The notes under the pieces: model-generated
Told to the model about the DNA's origin: nothing
The model's input: the letters and a program-made list of their open reading frames with translations, nothing else
Database searches by the model: none
NCBI RefSeq assembly: GCF_031624395.1
Contig: NZ_JAMQON010000005.1
Span: 248,001 to 312,000 of the forward strand
Reading direction: 5' to 3'
Length of the DNA: 64,000 nucleotides
Origin: Halomicroarcula saliterrae
Lineage (GTDB): Archaea > Halobacteriota > Halobacteria > Halobacteriales > Haloarculaceae
Part shown: in pieces, positions 28,681 through 35,171 of the stretch
Layout of the letters: the number at the start of each line of letters is the position of its first letter
Position numbering within the stretch: position 1 is the stretch's first letter
Translations under genes and position numbers: made by a program

Positions 28681-30037
28681 GCCTGCCGGTAATCGAGTAG
28701 TAGGCCCGAACCCGACCGGAGCCGTACTTGTCGTCTCGCCCCTGGTCGCCCAGATCGAGTGCAGTGTCTGTCAGTTGGTCCCGAACGTCAGCATCGGAAA
28801 GGTCACGGTTCCCATCGGCGAGGTCACTGGCCATAATAAGGGCAGCCGTCCCCGCGACGTGAGGGGACGCCATCGACGTTCCCGACCCTGTCCGGTATAT
28901 CGCGTTCCCGAACATATGCTCGTTTGGGACGGTCGAGCGGATGTTCACGCCCGGTGCAGCGATCTCGACGGCCGGTCCTTCGGCGCTTTTGCTCCACCTT
29001 TCGTCATCTCTGTCAGTCGCTGCGACGCCCATCACCTCACTGTAGCGGGCGGGATACATCACTTCCTTGGGGCTGGAGGACCCGCCGCCGCTATTGCCCA
29101 CTGGAGCCACGAGTAGAGCGTGATTCGCGGCGTACTCGATGGCATCCTCCAGTTTTGGTAAGTCCTTCGAGCTGTTTATTCCCATCAGGATGATCTCGGG
29201 GTCGTCATCGGTGTTTAGGGTGTCGTCGGGGCCTCGGGCGGCCATTCGAATGCCGGTGTTGATCCAGTCCGCATCCGTCTGTAGCTTGTTCGTCTGGCGA
29301 CTCTTGTTGAGGACCTGTACCGAGTACAGGTCGACGTTCGGAGCGACGCCGACGACACCCTTGCTGTTGTTTTCAGCGGCGACGATACCCGCCAGATGAG
29401 TCCCATGGTATTTGACATCGTCGGCCGCCTGGATACCCTCTCGAACGGTTCCGTTGGTGGTATCGACCCCCCATTCGAGATTGTTTACCAGGTCGGGATG
29501 GTCGGCGTCGATACCCGTATCGACGACCGCAACGTCGACCTCGGACTCGGCCGAGTCGGGAATATCGCTTGCAGCCTCCGTCGCGTTGATACGAGCCACG
29601 CCATCCGGAACCATCTGACCCCTCGCTTTGGACGCTACCGTTCCGGTTGCAGTTCCGTTCTCCCCGGATTTGGAGCGGTTTTCGTCCGCTTCCGACGAGG
29701 CCGGGTCGTCATTGGACTCTTGCTGCTGTGCACCGGTCTCAGCGCTTCGGTTCGCTGCAGTACCGTTGCTTCGTGACGAGTTCGTCTCATTGCCCGCACT
29801 TTCTTCAGACTCGTTCGGCGTCGCGGTGTCGTTCTGTGTCGACGGTTCAGTCGGCGTCGTGGTCGACTCGTTGCCAGCGCCAGCTACCGGCCCAGTGACC
29901 GATATCGCACCGACAATCGGCGCCGTAGTCAACATGACCGCGACGGCAAGCACTGCGATGAGTCGTCCCGGTACCGATTGTCCACTGTTCCACCCTGACG
30001 TAGACCGCTGCCGATGGGAGCCCCGCACAGATGTCAC
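19181..30037 (-). CDS. Giant secreted subtilisin-like protease with 27 PPC-type repeats
   Basis: About 3,618 residues. The N-terminus has a Sec-like hydrophobic signal (residues about 25-50), then a Ser/Thr/Asn-rich acidic linker to about 140 and an S8 peptidase domain with Asp173 (VVDTG), His211 (HGTH), the oxyanion Asn in VGNSGG, and Ser388 (GTSMASPHVAG). From about residue 465 to the end there are 27 tandem units of roughly 115 residues, each opening with a D-x-L/F-E-x-N/D-D pattern, then GDSY-x-N-L and DPDYFA, and ending with TYYL/Y-D-L-like strands: PPC-type beta domains. Units 16-27 are close copies; units 1-15 diverge. Unit 25 has an extra insertion of about 30 residues. No C-terminal membrane anchor or PGF-type signal was seen, so it is probably released or held non-covalently. 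The frame runs to a TTG at 30049; the GTG at 30037 suits the promoter better. Confidence 0.9.
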   Translation of the reverse strand: MTSVRGSHRQRSTSGWNSGQSVPGRLIAVLAVAVMLTTAPIVGAISVTGPVAGAGNESTTTPTEPSTQNDTATPNESEESAGNETNSSRSNGTAANRSAETGAQQQESNDDPASSEADENRSKSGENGTATGTVASKARGQMVPDGVARINATEAASDIPDSAESEVDVAVVDTGIDADHPDLVNNLEWGVDTTNGTVREGIQAADDVKYHGTHLAGIVAAENNSKGVVGVAPNVDLYSVQVLNKSRQTNKLQTDADWINTGIRMAARGPDDTLNTDDDPEIILMGINSSKDLPKLEDAIEYAANHALLVAPVGNSGGGSSSPKEVMYPARYSEVMGVAATDRDDERWSKSAEGPAVEIAAPGVNIRSTVPNEHMFGNAIYRTGSGTSMASPHVAGTAALIMASDLADGNRDLSDADVRDQLTDTALDLGDQGRDDKYGSGRVRAYYSITGRPYIDNIAEPNDDKDDADAVEPGENVQGLKIRDEDTDFYELEDDSGGELSTTISLASAKTSLQQSDSTRSKSATDPALDAELIGPSGTITTVDSIRDSETITYTADEDGSYYLKLTTNSESAVTYDLSVDETSDDGSEEQDASDQFEDNDARGNASDIAAGSYENLEVKDQDWYKLQVSSATNIEVEISFDASETSLSLDLEDSDGWPVGREEPVIDGEKVVHETPSGGTYYINVDNVGTDVSTYNLSIDIGGSGDRHADNRYDATAVSPGDQVSGTIDDDVDYFSVTARSGATLKPELSITGGDGELDMTLLNESGGTVESATTDGNSDSLTYEVPESGEYYVQVYSPFGGTADYDLKMKYDAAEDEDGTSSGDRFEPNDRRRNATEISSGADFDGLTLYDGNDNTEFEDYYAFNAKKGVEYTVTASFDDVSGDPRLIVDGPSLYKGFQGTTSPKDIEFTAAFDQTHYIWVYNASTKYDLSLEKMSSGDSLEINDRPEDATPVEPGDNYQGLAIEDKNGVEDVDYFAIDVNHSETITSEIDFDTGDSDLELDLFGPDKSKIKHGRLTSGGEGIRHKARRSGTYYLRVQAQGATGSYDFRVGLRNPVPPGTEPFEPNDKISNSREIVPGETYQQLNLSDDDEDYFAVELRAGEEITVRRETWGEGALGARLLDPSGKSVEWDENRGGTAKFSHEAGMSGTYYIKIDGIARDPPLPYELHTEVSSPSDRLEPNDEEDQARLVSQGYWEDVSVGTYAYDYYLVDVRPGETLTASVDAPDGEDDVAASLTLNGPGGTNKRTRFNTISYTADEGGLYRIGVDKDYTLADVPERYNLDIDIRGSDSNGDGSADADSGNQATEVPLTGDKIEGRSIGAQATHTYVIPLRAGRNLSTEVVPRNGELKEVSLVDPDGFTVLSTSEERIDRQIQVGKTGRYKIKVDGPPSGETQYDIALNPTGAAFKNDGRGEPNDKRSTATALVSSSRSYERLELHPDEADYYELHAFEGETISVSISQSQSNTDMDAQLLDSSGTTLKRWDSPRELRSIRYEADQTGSYYLRLENGSPDGSNGATVGYSMEYMVDVPSVIQRAPDGFESNDRRASASAVQPGSDYEGLTLPGRDVDYYAVQADAGDTIAPQTNTRYEQQNLTVKLVDDNGTVVATKSGSSDDHISHQVQRSGTYYINVSSSVFTSIPYEFDVAITEHEGRFEPDDNRDSATELTAGDSYERLNVTAADNPDYFEITLDQGEQVTTRIDGETGLDVDLIAPDGSVVHTALSGRDRLRHTADQSGAYYIRMATDLEELVGYNVSVDVTEPDEFEDNDARSTATQLQAGEEVTSTTLRPDDEDYFAVEADSSEVITSSADLDQRAGDVDMELLAPNGTVLTRADSAATDEHVEHEAQQSGTYYVRVFTASDRWHHYNLSADVVEPVDRFESNDGTATATPMQPDDEYNHLSVGGDDEDYFAIELRAAATFEASITTAQRGTDLDPELIAPNGAVVASASSAGQQEQLTHETVSAGTYYVRVSAADGPGANYDIETRTSPGRDRLEPNDNPGNATRVPADARRRNLTLTEGDTDRFAVTASDSTILSLNVSFDNYASEGQILLYGPNGTEMAQTTTYGGTEQIRALTNRSGTHRIAVVNSDRYMSTEYDLQVNVSEPVSDPLEPNDRRRNATDVAVTDSYAGLVLGRMEQDYFVFNVSEGDLIDPRISFDHDMADVNATLTSSNGTVVETSESDTDVETIDYEVSRSGSYYLRVASGDGNGALYDFQYGNTTGDRLEPDDRGSRATTVSFGDSYENLTVGWADDDYFAFDVEKGDLIDPEITPHQSATDIRAELLTEDGTPVASASPNHEQLSYQAPQNGTYYLQISQLNVDETSSYDLRYGNATGDRLEPNDHRTRATPVSLGDSYENLTVSDWDSDYFAFDVSKGELIDPEIEADDGLRAELTTGDGSSVSSANLDYEQLSYEAEQNTTYYLRLWTYGAGTTTYDLLYGNSTGDRLEPDDWRTRATNVSLGDSYQNLTISDGDPDYFAFNATGGELIDPEIRFDGADYPSAELVRPDGSSVTSVDLNYDQLEYEVEHGGTYYVKLSVENQEPGFYDLQYGNASGDRLEPDDWRTRATNVSIGDSYQNLTISDGDPDYFAFNASDGELIDPEIRFDGADHPSAELVRSDGSSVTSRNLDYRSLSYEVEQGGTYYVKLSVAADDPVAYDLVYGNSTGDRLEPDDWRTRATNVSFGDSYQNLTISDGDPDYFAVTVEENEVIDPSFSFDDDASDPRVELLGPEGPSETSANLDDDQLEYEVDQAGTYYLELSVEDDELVSYDFEYGSSSGDRLEPDDWPSRATNVSVGDSYQNLTVSDGDPDYFAFNATEGELIDPEIRLDGADYPSAELVRSDGSSVTSVDLNYERLEYEVEQNGTYYVKLSVAADDPVAYDLVYGNSTGDRLEPDDWRTRATNVSLGDRYDNLTVSDGDPDYFAVTVDENGVIDPSFSFDRYADNPQAQLLGPDGSSMTSADLDYEQLAYEVNSAGTYYVGLSIDADEPVAYDLVYGNSTGDRLEPDDWPSRATNLSLGDSYANLTISDGDPDSFAVTVDENGVIDPSFSFDGDASDPRVELLGPNGSSVTSTNLDYGELYYEAEQTGTYHLRLRVDNSDQSNYTVQYGDTTGDRLEPDDQTARATPVSLGDSYENLSVSDGDPDYFAFTASAGELLDPRLSFGDDATGARLELIGPTGRAVTTVAPAREQLSYEVRRDGTYYLRVTADTDELASYDLVYGNSTGDRLEPDDRTTRATSVSPGDSYENLTVSDGDPDYFKVNVSKRDLNGWQPSLADTYISGGWSGPQYQFGGYGADSRTARIDPRFSFGDSVDTPRAKLLGQGGAVLTSVDLADEELDYEVATAGTYYIRVTADTDESASYDIVYGNVTGDQLEPDDRETRATVVSPGDSYDNLTIERNDPDYFAFNVSEGELIDPRFTFGDGIDSPSAELVGPGGQTVARADLDHDQLTYDVEQNGTFYLRVETAGSGSYEFVYGNTTGDRLEGDDRRSRATTVSRGDSYDNLTVSDSDPDYFAFNVSEGELVDPRVVPSGESNLEVTLTDADGSHLDAVDPEYRQISHEARESGTYYLSVEADYIGGSYRLVYPNTTEPRGYFGLQRARSSGLGFSAVGLSVGP

Positions 30038-30065
30038 CTGATGGGACAATCTTCAAGTAGTTTGT

Positions 30066-30075
30066 ACTTAATAAT
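30066..30075 (-). promoter_or_regulatory. Probable promoter of giant protease gene
   Basis: On the reverse strand ATTATTAAGT lies about 33 bases before the GTG at 30037 and only about 21 before the TTG at 30049. The spacing favours the GTG. Confidence 0.4.
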
Positions 30076-30597
30076 TTTCTAGATTTATATTATATATTGA
30101 TAAATAAAGGCCTCCACAGTGGTATCAGTACCTGACGAGAGGTTCTACTGAATCACCCGACACCCCCAGATTCTGCGATGAGTGCGGACCTGCGGATATC
30201 TCGAGGGGCAGGGACACACAGTGATTCCTGGTGGTTCAATCTGAATCAGCCGAAATCAGAACGTTCAGAGATAATATTTTCTATATTATGTTTCTGTTGG
30301 ACTTTTTGACTACCAGAGTCTCCACATCCAACAGCGAGAGATGCATACAGAGCATAAAATTGGATAAATCACATAGCGCTATATAGAATGTGCTGCGTCC
30401 CAGAGAGCACAGTTTCGGAGAATGATCCAGTTTCGGGTCTAATCTCTGTCGGTTCGGGAGCCATATCCCGACGAAGCGCTCGGTTACTGCCCATCTTGAA
30501 CGAGATAATCGAATGCACATGGGATATTGCGCGGATTTTGTTGCTATTACAGAGCGTTGCCACTCCTAAGCGGCGAACCCGGTGGGGAATCGGTCGC
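30076..30597. other. AT-richer intergenic region
   Basis: About 520 bases between the protease promoter and the transposase remnant, clearly AT-richer than the surroundings. Short reading frames exist but none has halophile-like acidic composition. It may include one end of the decayed insertion element, but no terminal inverted repeat could be matched. Confidence 0.5.
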
Positions 30598-32201
30598 TCA
30601 GTCAGGCGGAATCAATGCCGAAACGATCATCTCGACACATTCTCCCGCAGTCAAGACGGGGGCATAATCCATCTCGCCATCGACGCCCGCTTTCAGCAGA
30701 AAGTCCGTGAGCCGCCAGATATTGTACAGCAGCACCGCGAACACGACGTAAAACAAGCGGACGCGGTAATCCTTCGAGACGTCTTCGCGAGAAAATCACC
30801 CTTGATGGACTTGTACTCGTTCTCGATTTGCCACCGGCGACTGTAGCGCCGACAGAACGTCTCGGCCTCATCCGGTCCGACGCGGAGATTCGTCGCGAAG
30901 ACAGTTGTTCCCTCACCGCTCGTCGACGGTACGTACAGGAATCGAAGTAGATGCGAACCCGACTCAACGTGGACAGATGCCGATTCGACGGCGACCTCCG
31001 GGTCGTCCTCGTCCATCTGCTTGATCACCTCACGTTCGGAACTCGTGATCCGCTTGGGAATGAGGTAGTTGACAGCGAGATTCGAGAGTGTCTGAAACAC
31101 CCGCATCGAATCGAATTCGCGATCGCACAGCACCGTCTCGATGGGGACGTGTTCTTTCGCCCGCTGGACGAGGCGACGGACGACACGGTGGATCTGATTC
31201 GACGGGTTCTCGTCCCACGATGAACTCTCACGGACAGGCTCGACAGCCAAGACAAGCGGGATGTTCTGGCCAATGATCGAGAGGGTTGCAAACTTGAATG
31301 CTCTACCCTCGCCGTCTTTCGTGCCGCTGACCATCGGCATTTCTTCCACATCGACGTAGTACGGGACAGTCGTGATATCGATCGCCGCCGTGACTGGCCG
31401 CCGGAACGATGCCTCGGACTCAAGTATCGAGAGAAGCCGGTCCGTCGCCTCGTCAAATCCATCTACGAGTGCCGCAGGCTCAAACTGTTTGACTGCTCTC
31501 AGGTGAGTATCGCCGTGTGGTCCGTTTTCTGACCCACGTCGAAACTGGAACCGGGTCGCCCCTTGCGGGGTTCCACAGCCGACCATTCCCATGAACGTCT
31601 GGAGCTCGAAAAACTGCGTGTCCTCGTAGGAGGCATTTGCTGCACGGCCTGAATCGAAGCCCTCGAAGCCGTTGGCGCGGGCGAGGCGTATCGTCCGGTG
31701 TATCTGCTCGTCTGTGAAGTCCTTGCCACACTTGGTCTCGTCCGTCTCAGAGAACTCACCGGAATCTTTCCGTGGTGTGATAGTCTCTTCTTTGGGGCGG
31801 ACTGCCGGGACAGATGGGCCATAGTCGTGGATCTCTTTGACGACGTAGTGGGCTGCGGTGGTGATGAACTCACGACTCGCATCGTCGAATCGCTTTCTCC
31901 AGGTACGCGAAAGAACCGATTCATCCGGGATGCGGTCGAGGCCGAATGCGTCCGCAAGTTCTGGCTACTGCCCGAGTGTTCGGTAGCTCTTGCCCGTGAT
32001 CTCCCGATAGAGAAACAAGCGAACCATCCCGTGGAACGAATAGGGAGCTGGATGCCAGGCGGGATACCGATCGTCGAGTGTGTCAAATGGGCCGTCCAGT
32101 GATGCAACGGCACGAGTGAGCGACGACCCATCGCGGAGGTGTTCCCGAAGGGTGATGCCAACGCTATAGGCATCGGTGAGACGGCGCTGGCGACTCGTCA
32201 T
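30598..32201 (-). pseudogene. IS4-family transposase, inactivated
   Basis: A DDE transposase of about 535 codons when reconstructed. The N-terminal part (MTSRQRRLTDAYSVGITL) runs from 32201 to an in-frame TAG at 31965-31967, after which the same frame continues with PELADAFGLDRIP. The catalytic region has AIDITTV, CDREFDS and YSRRWQIENEYKSIK, which fits the IS4 signature Y-(2)-R-(3)-E-(6)-K exactly. Near 30772-30785 one base is missing: the last 58 or so codons (KDYRVRLFYVVFAV onward) continue in another frame to a TGA at 30598-30600. The stop and frameshift indicate a dead copy. Element ends were not identified. Confidence 0.85.
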
Positions 32202-32331
32202 ACAGTGGACTCACTTGATCACCCACTTGGGTGTATTTCTCCGCTGCCCATACCAGAAATGCACTTACAGGCTATCCATGATTGTGGTCAGTATAGACAA
32301 GATACTTGCTTCTTGAGAGGACATCGCGAAC

Positions 32332-32766
32332 ATGGATCGCCGCCCGTTCCTCCTTGGGACAACCGGTGTACTGGCCAGCTGTGCCGGTTGCTCGGCCCTC
32401 TCCTCTCAGCCAGTCATGCTCGGTCTCGTCGTGTTCAACCACACTGACAGCCTGTACACCGTTCAGTTCGACCTGCTTCGGACCGACGGGAAGTCGTCTC
32501 AATCGGAGGGGCCGGCTAATCCGAAAGCAAGAGTACACAGCGAACGGATAGACATCGAGCCACGGGAGGACGGTGTGAACAGGCCGTCAATGACACGACG
32601 GGAAGACGTTGCCGAGACAAGACAGTACGTTGTCCGATATGAAGTGTGGAAGAACAACAACTCTTCGACCGACGAAGGCCACGTCCACTTCTTCCCGACG
32701 GGTGACGGTGACGCAGACTACGTAGTGTTCGATATCTACTCTGAAGGGACGTTGGAACGAAGGTGA
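32332..32766 (+). CDS. Small Tat lipoprotein of unknown function
   Basis: A 144-residue protein with a twin-arginine start (DRRPFLLG), a short hydrophobic stretch and a lipobox ending at Cys20 (ASCAGC), so it should be exported folded and lipid-anchored. The mature part is beta-rich; VVFNHTDSLYTVQFDL resembles a small beta-sandwich of the kind found in many haloarchaeal lipoproteins. No specific family was recognised. It begins about 130 bases beyond the transposase remnant and is not obviously in an operon. Confidence 0.65.
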   Translation: MDRRPFLLGTTGVLASCAGCSALSSQPVMLGLVVFNHTDSLYTVQFDLLRTDGKSSQSEGPANPKARVHSERIDIEPREDGVNRPSMTRREDVAETRQYVVRYEVWKNNNSSTDEGHVHFFPTGDGDADYVVFDIYSEGTLERR

Positions 32767-33201
32767 AGGCTTCGCAGGCACAGTGAGCAGACAATTCGGC
32801 CATCCCCCTCGTCGAAGAAAGGCACGCATCAATTTCCATCCTCCGAGGTTGTGCAGAGAGCGGCTGTATCGAAAGAACTCAGCGACCGTGGCCCCACTCA
32901 CCGGGGAGTTCGGTGGCGTCGTCGACCTGTTCGTCTCCCCACCGCAGTCGAGCGACAGCCCAGAGGCTGGACAGCCCGCTGCAGGTGGTGCGCGAGCCAC
33001 GCCAGGGAGTAGTTCTACGACACCGAGGCAATCGAGTACGAAAAGCGGCTCACGCCCCAACAGGCTATCCTGCGCCACGGAAAAAGCCCGACACCGCCGG
33101 ACTGCGGTCGCTCAGGACAGGTAAACACTATTGTACGGGCGGGGTCTATTCCGAGTAAGAATCACACGGGCGCCGACCGCCGCCCGCCCGCGCACTCATC
33201 A
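32767..33201. other. Intergenic region, possible gene remnant
   Basis: A 435-base spacer. One plus-strand stretch near 33020-33110 reads FYDTEAIEYEKRLTPQQAIL, which is halophile-like in composition but has no start and is closed upstream by a TAG. It may be the tail of a decayed gene. Nothing else was identified. Confidence 0.35.
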
Positions 33202-33858
33202 ATGTCCGTTACAGCGACGATACACATCGAACACGAACGGCTTGCACTCGTTCCCACACTGCGAACATTAGATGACATCGACATACGTGTCATCACGCAG
33301 GGCACGACCGCTCCGGGCGCGACCAACTTCCCGTTTCTCATCAAGTACGACGACCGGGAAGAACTCGAAGCACGACTCGCTGAAGACCCGACCGTCGAGG
33401 GGTACGAGCTCGTCGACTGGTCGGACGGTACCGGTATCTACTACATCACACACACGTCGGAAACTCTGCTCATCAGCACCGTCGTCACTGACGTCAACGG
33501 TTTCCTCGCCGACACGGAGACGAAAGGCAACGGCTGGCTCGCCCGGTTGCTACTCCCGGAACGGGAAGCACTCAGCGAGATCTGGGAGTTCGCCAGGGAG
33601 AACGACATCTCTCTCGACATCATCGAGATATACGGGAACGACGACACGGAGGCCGGGGAATCCTACGGACTGACCGACGAACAGACCGCGGCACTGCGGA
33701 CGGCGTACGAGGAGGGGTACTTCGGGGAGCCACGGGAGATATCACTCGACGGGGTCGCTTCGTCGATGGACCTCTCCTCGACGGCGGTGAGCGGCCGACT
33801 CCGCCGAGGGATGCGAAACCTCATCGCGGCGACTATCGCCGAAGTCGACGATGAGTGA
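33202..33858 (+). CDS. HTH_10-type (bacterio-opsin-activator-like) transcriptional regulator
   Basis: A 218-residue protein with the two-part layout of haloarchaeal Bat-like regulators: an N-terminal sensor-like domain (1-155) and a C-terminal helix-turn-helix region starting near LTDEQTAALRTAYEEGYF and ending SSTAVSGRLRRGMRNLI. This C-terminal segment is the HTH_10 hallmark. No PAS or GAF signal precedes it. It stands alone between the lipoprotein gene and a small membrane protein gene; its targets are unknown, though the catabolic clusters on either side have no other clear HTH_10 regulator. Confidence 0.85.
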   Translation: MSVTATIHIEHERLALVPTLRTLDDIDIRVITQGTTAPGATNFPFLIKYDDREELEARLAEDPTVEGYELVDWSDGTGIYYITHTSETLLISTVVTDVNGFLADTETKGNGWLARLLLPEREALSEIWEFARENDISLDIIEIYGNDDTEAGESYGLTDEQTAALRTAYEEGYFGEPREISLDGVASSMDLSSTAVSGRLRRGMRNLIAATIAEVDDE

Positions 33859-33965
33859 GAGTCACGATTGTAGCGTCGCTGAGGGCGAACACACGGTTCT
33901 GATGGAAGGCGGAGTCGACGACGGTTTCCGCGATACCGCCGGACAGCTCCAGTTAGTTGGGCCTC

Positions 33966-34220
33966 TCAGTTCCGTTTGTACACTGGCCGGAGTGCGGTAG
34001 CGTCCTTACTGTACCCGAGCCAGACGCTGAGGGCAGCAGCGACGAAGACGAGGTACACCGGAAACAGGAGGAGGAGCGCGTATCCGGCCAGCAACAGCTC
34101 GATAATCCCGAACCAGTAGAGCGTGCCAATCAGGCCGACGCCGAAGATCGCACCCGCACGGAGACCGAGCCGAAAAGCGTGGGCGGCGTCGGGACCGGGT
34201 GTTTTCGAGGCTACGGTCAT
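33966..34220 (-). CDS. Small membrane protein, hypothetical
   Basis: An 84-residue protein with two hydrophobic helices (about 22-42 and 46-66) joined by a short turn. It is not recognised. A TATA-like TTTATTC is centred 26 bases upstream of the ATG at 34220, which supports it as a real leaderless gene. It is convergent with the HTH_10 regulator. Confidence 0.6.
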   Translation of the reverse strand: MTVASKTPGPDAAHAFRLGLRAGAIFGVGLIGTLYWFGIIELLLAGYALLLLFPVYLVFVAAALSVWLGYSKDATALRPVYKRN

Positions 34221-34242
34221 ACGTTCTCTAGCGCGCGAAAGC

Positions 34243-34249
34243 GAATAAA
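34243..34249 (-). promoter_or_regulatory. TATA box of small membrane protein gene
   Basis: TTTATTC on the reverse strand, 26 bases before the ATG at 34220. Confidence 0.45.
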
Positions 34250-34576
34250 CAGACCGAATTCGCGTCCGTTCGCACCGTTTTATGACGAGAATAATCGTGA
34301 TGATCGTCGGTTTGTATCTATATTTTTCGATTCACGCCAGTATAACGTGGTTCCAGATATATCCCGCTCGTAATTCGGCCGTTTACGTTCAATCTAACAC
34401 TATTTACAGCTCGATGTGGTATTTTCTCGGGGTAGTACCCTGATTGTATCGATTCAGGCTGTCCGTGAGAGTGGTTACGATTCGTCGTGCTCCTGTCGAC
34501 GGTCCCCGAACCGCTCGGTGCGCTGTCCAGAGGGGGGCGAAAGACTGACACGGGGCGAGAGTCCATCTACCACGTG
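34250..34576. other. Intergenic region upstream of folA
   Basis: About 330 AT-richer bases containing several TATA-like stretches (for example near 34316-34327 and 34399-34406). No gene was identified and the folA promoter could not be fixed. Confidence 0.45.
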
Positions 34577-35065
34577 ATGCGACTCTCGCTCGTGGCTGCC
34601 GTCGCCGCAAACGGGGTCATCGGTGCCGATCGGGAGATGCCGTGGCACTATCCCGAAGACCTCGCGCACTTCCGGGAGACGACCGTCGGCCACCCGGTCG
34701 TCATGGGACGGCGGACCTTCGAATCCATCGCGGCGGACCTCGGCGGTCCACTCCCGGACCGGCAGAGTATCGTGCTGACCAGTCGACCGGAGAGCCTGTC
34801 CGACACCGTAACCGCTGTCTCCTCCCTGTCGGAGGCGCTGGAGGCGGTCCGGGCACACGACGCGGAGACCGCCTACGTCGTCGGCGGCGGGTCGGTCTAC
34901 CGCCAGTTCCTCCCCGAGGCCGACGAACTCGTCTTGACGGAACTGGACGAGCCCTACGAGGGCGACACCACCTTCCCGACCGTAGACTGGGACCGGTGGC
35001 GGGTGGCCGAGCGCGAGCGGTACGACCTGTTCGACATCGTCAGATACGTGCCCAATCAGGGATAA
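34577..35065 (+). CDS. folA: Dihydrofolate reductase
   Basis: A 162-residue DHFR, which reduces dihydrofolate to tetrahydrofolate with NADPH. Family landmarks are AVAANGVIG at the start, the [12 protein letters not shown] substrate segment, [14 protein letters not shown] for cofactor binding, and [18 protein letters not shown] near the end. Upstream in-frame sequence lacks homology, so the ATG at 34577 is used. It opens a run of folate and one-carbon genes and is followed by a DmdA-like THF-dependent methyltransferase 106 bases downstream. In this locus it would keep the THF pool reduced. Confidence 0.93.
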   Translation: MRLSLVAAVAANGVIGADREMPWHYPEDLAHFRETTVGHPVVMGRRTFESIAADLGGPLPDRQSIVLTSRPESLSDTVTAVSSLSEALEAVRAHDAETAYVVGGGSVYRQFLPEADELVLTELDEPYEGDTTFPTVDWDRWRVAERERYDLFDIVRYVPNQG

Positions 35066-35140
35066 GCACAGACTACTCACGGCGTCACGGGCCCGCATTG
35101 GGACCCTGTGAAAAAGGGGAGTCGTTATCCGGGCTATCAT

Positions 35141-35148
35141 TTATTAAA
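35141..35148 (+). promoter_or_regulatory. TATA box of DmdA-like gene
   Basis: TTATTAAA is centred 27 bases before the ATG at 35172, indicating a leaderless transcript separate from folA. Confidence 0.6.
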
Positions 35149-35171
35149 GACTGTTGATATTATTTACAAGT

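Noticed and set aside
30772-30785. Programmed frameshift in the transposase
   Set aside because: There is no slippery run, and an upstream amber codon also breaks the gene, so decay is simpler.
31965-31967. TAG read as pyrrolysine (methylamine-type enzymes use it)
   Set aside because: It lies in a transposase, and no MttB-family protein or pyrrolysine gene is in the window.
30400-32330. Terminal inverted repeats of the insertion element
   Set aside because: Only weak, wrongly oriented similarities (for example GCCCAT...GCAC) were found, so no ends are claimed.
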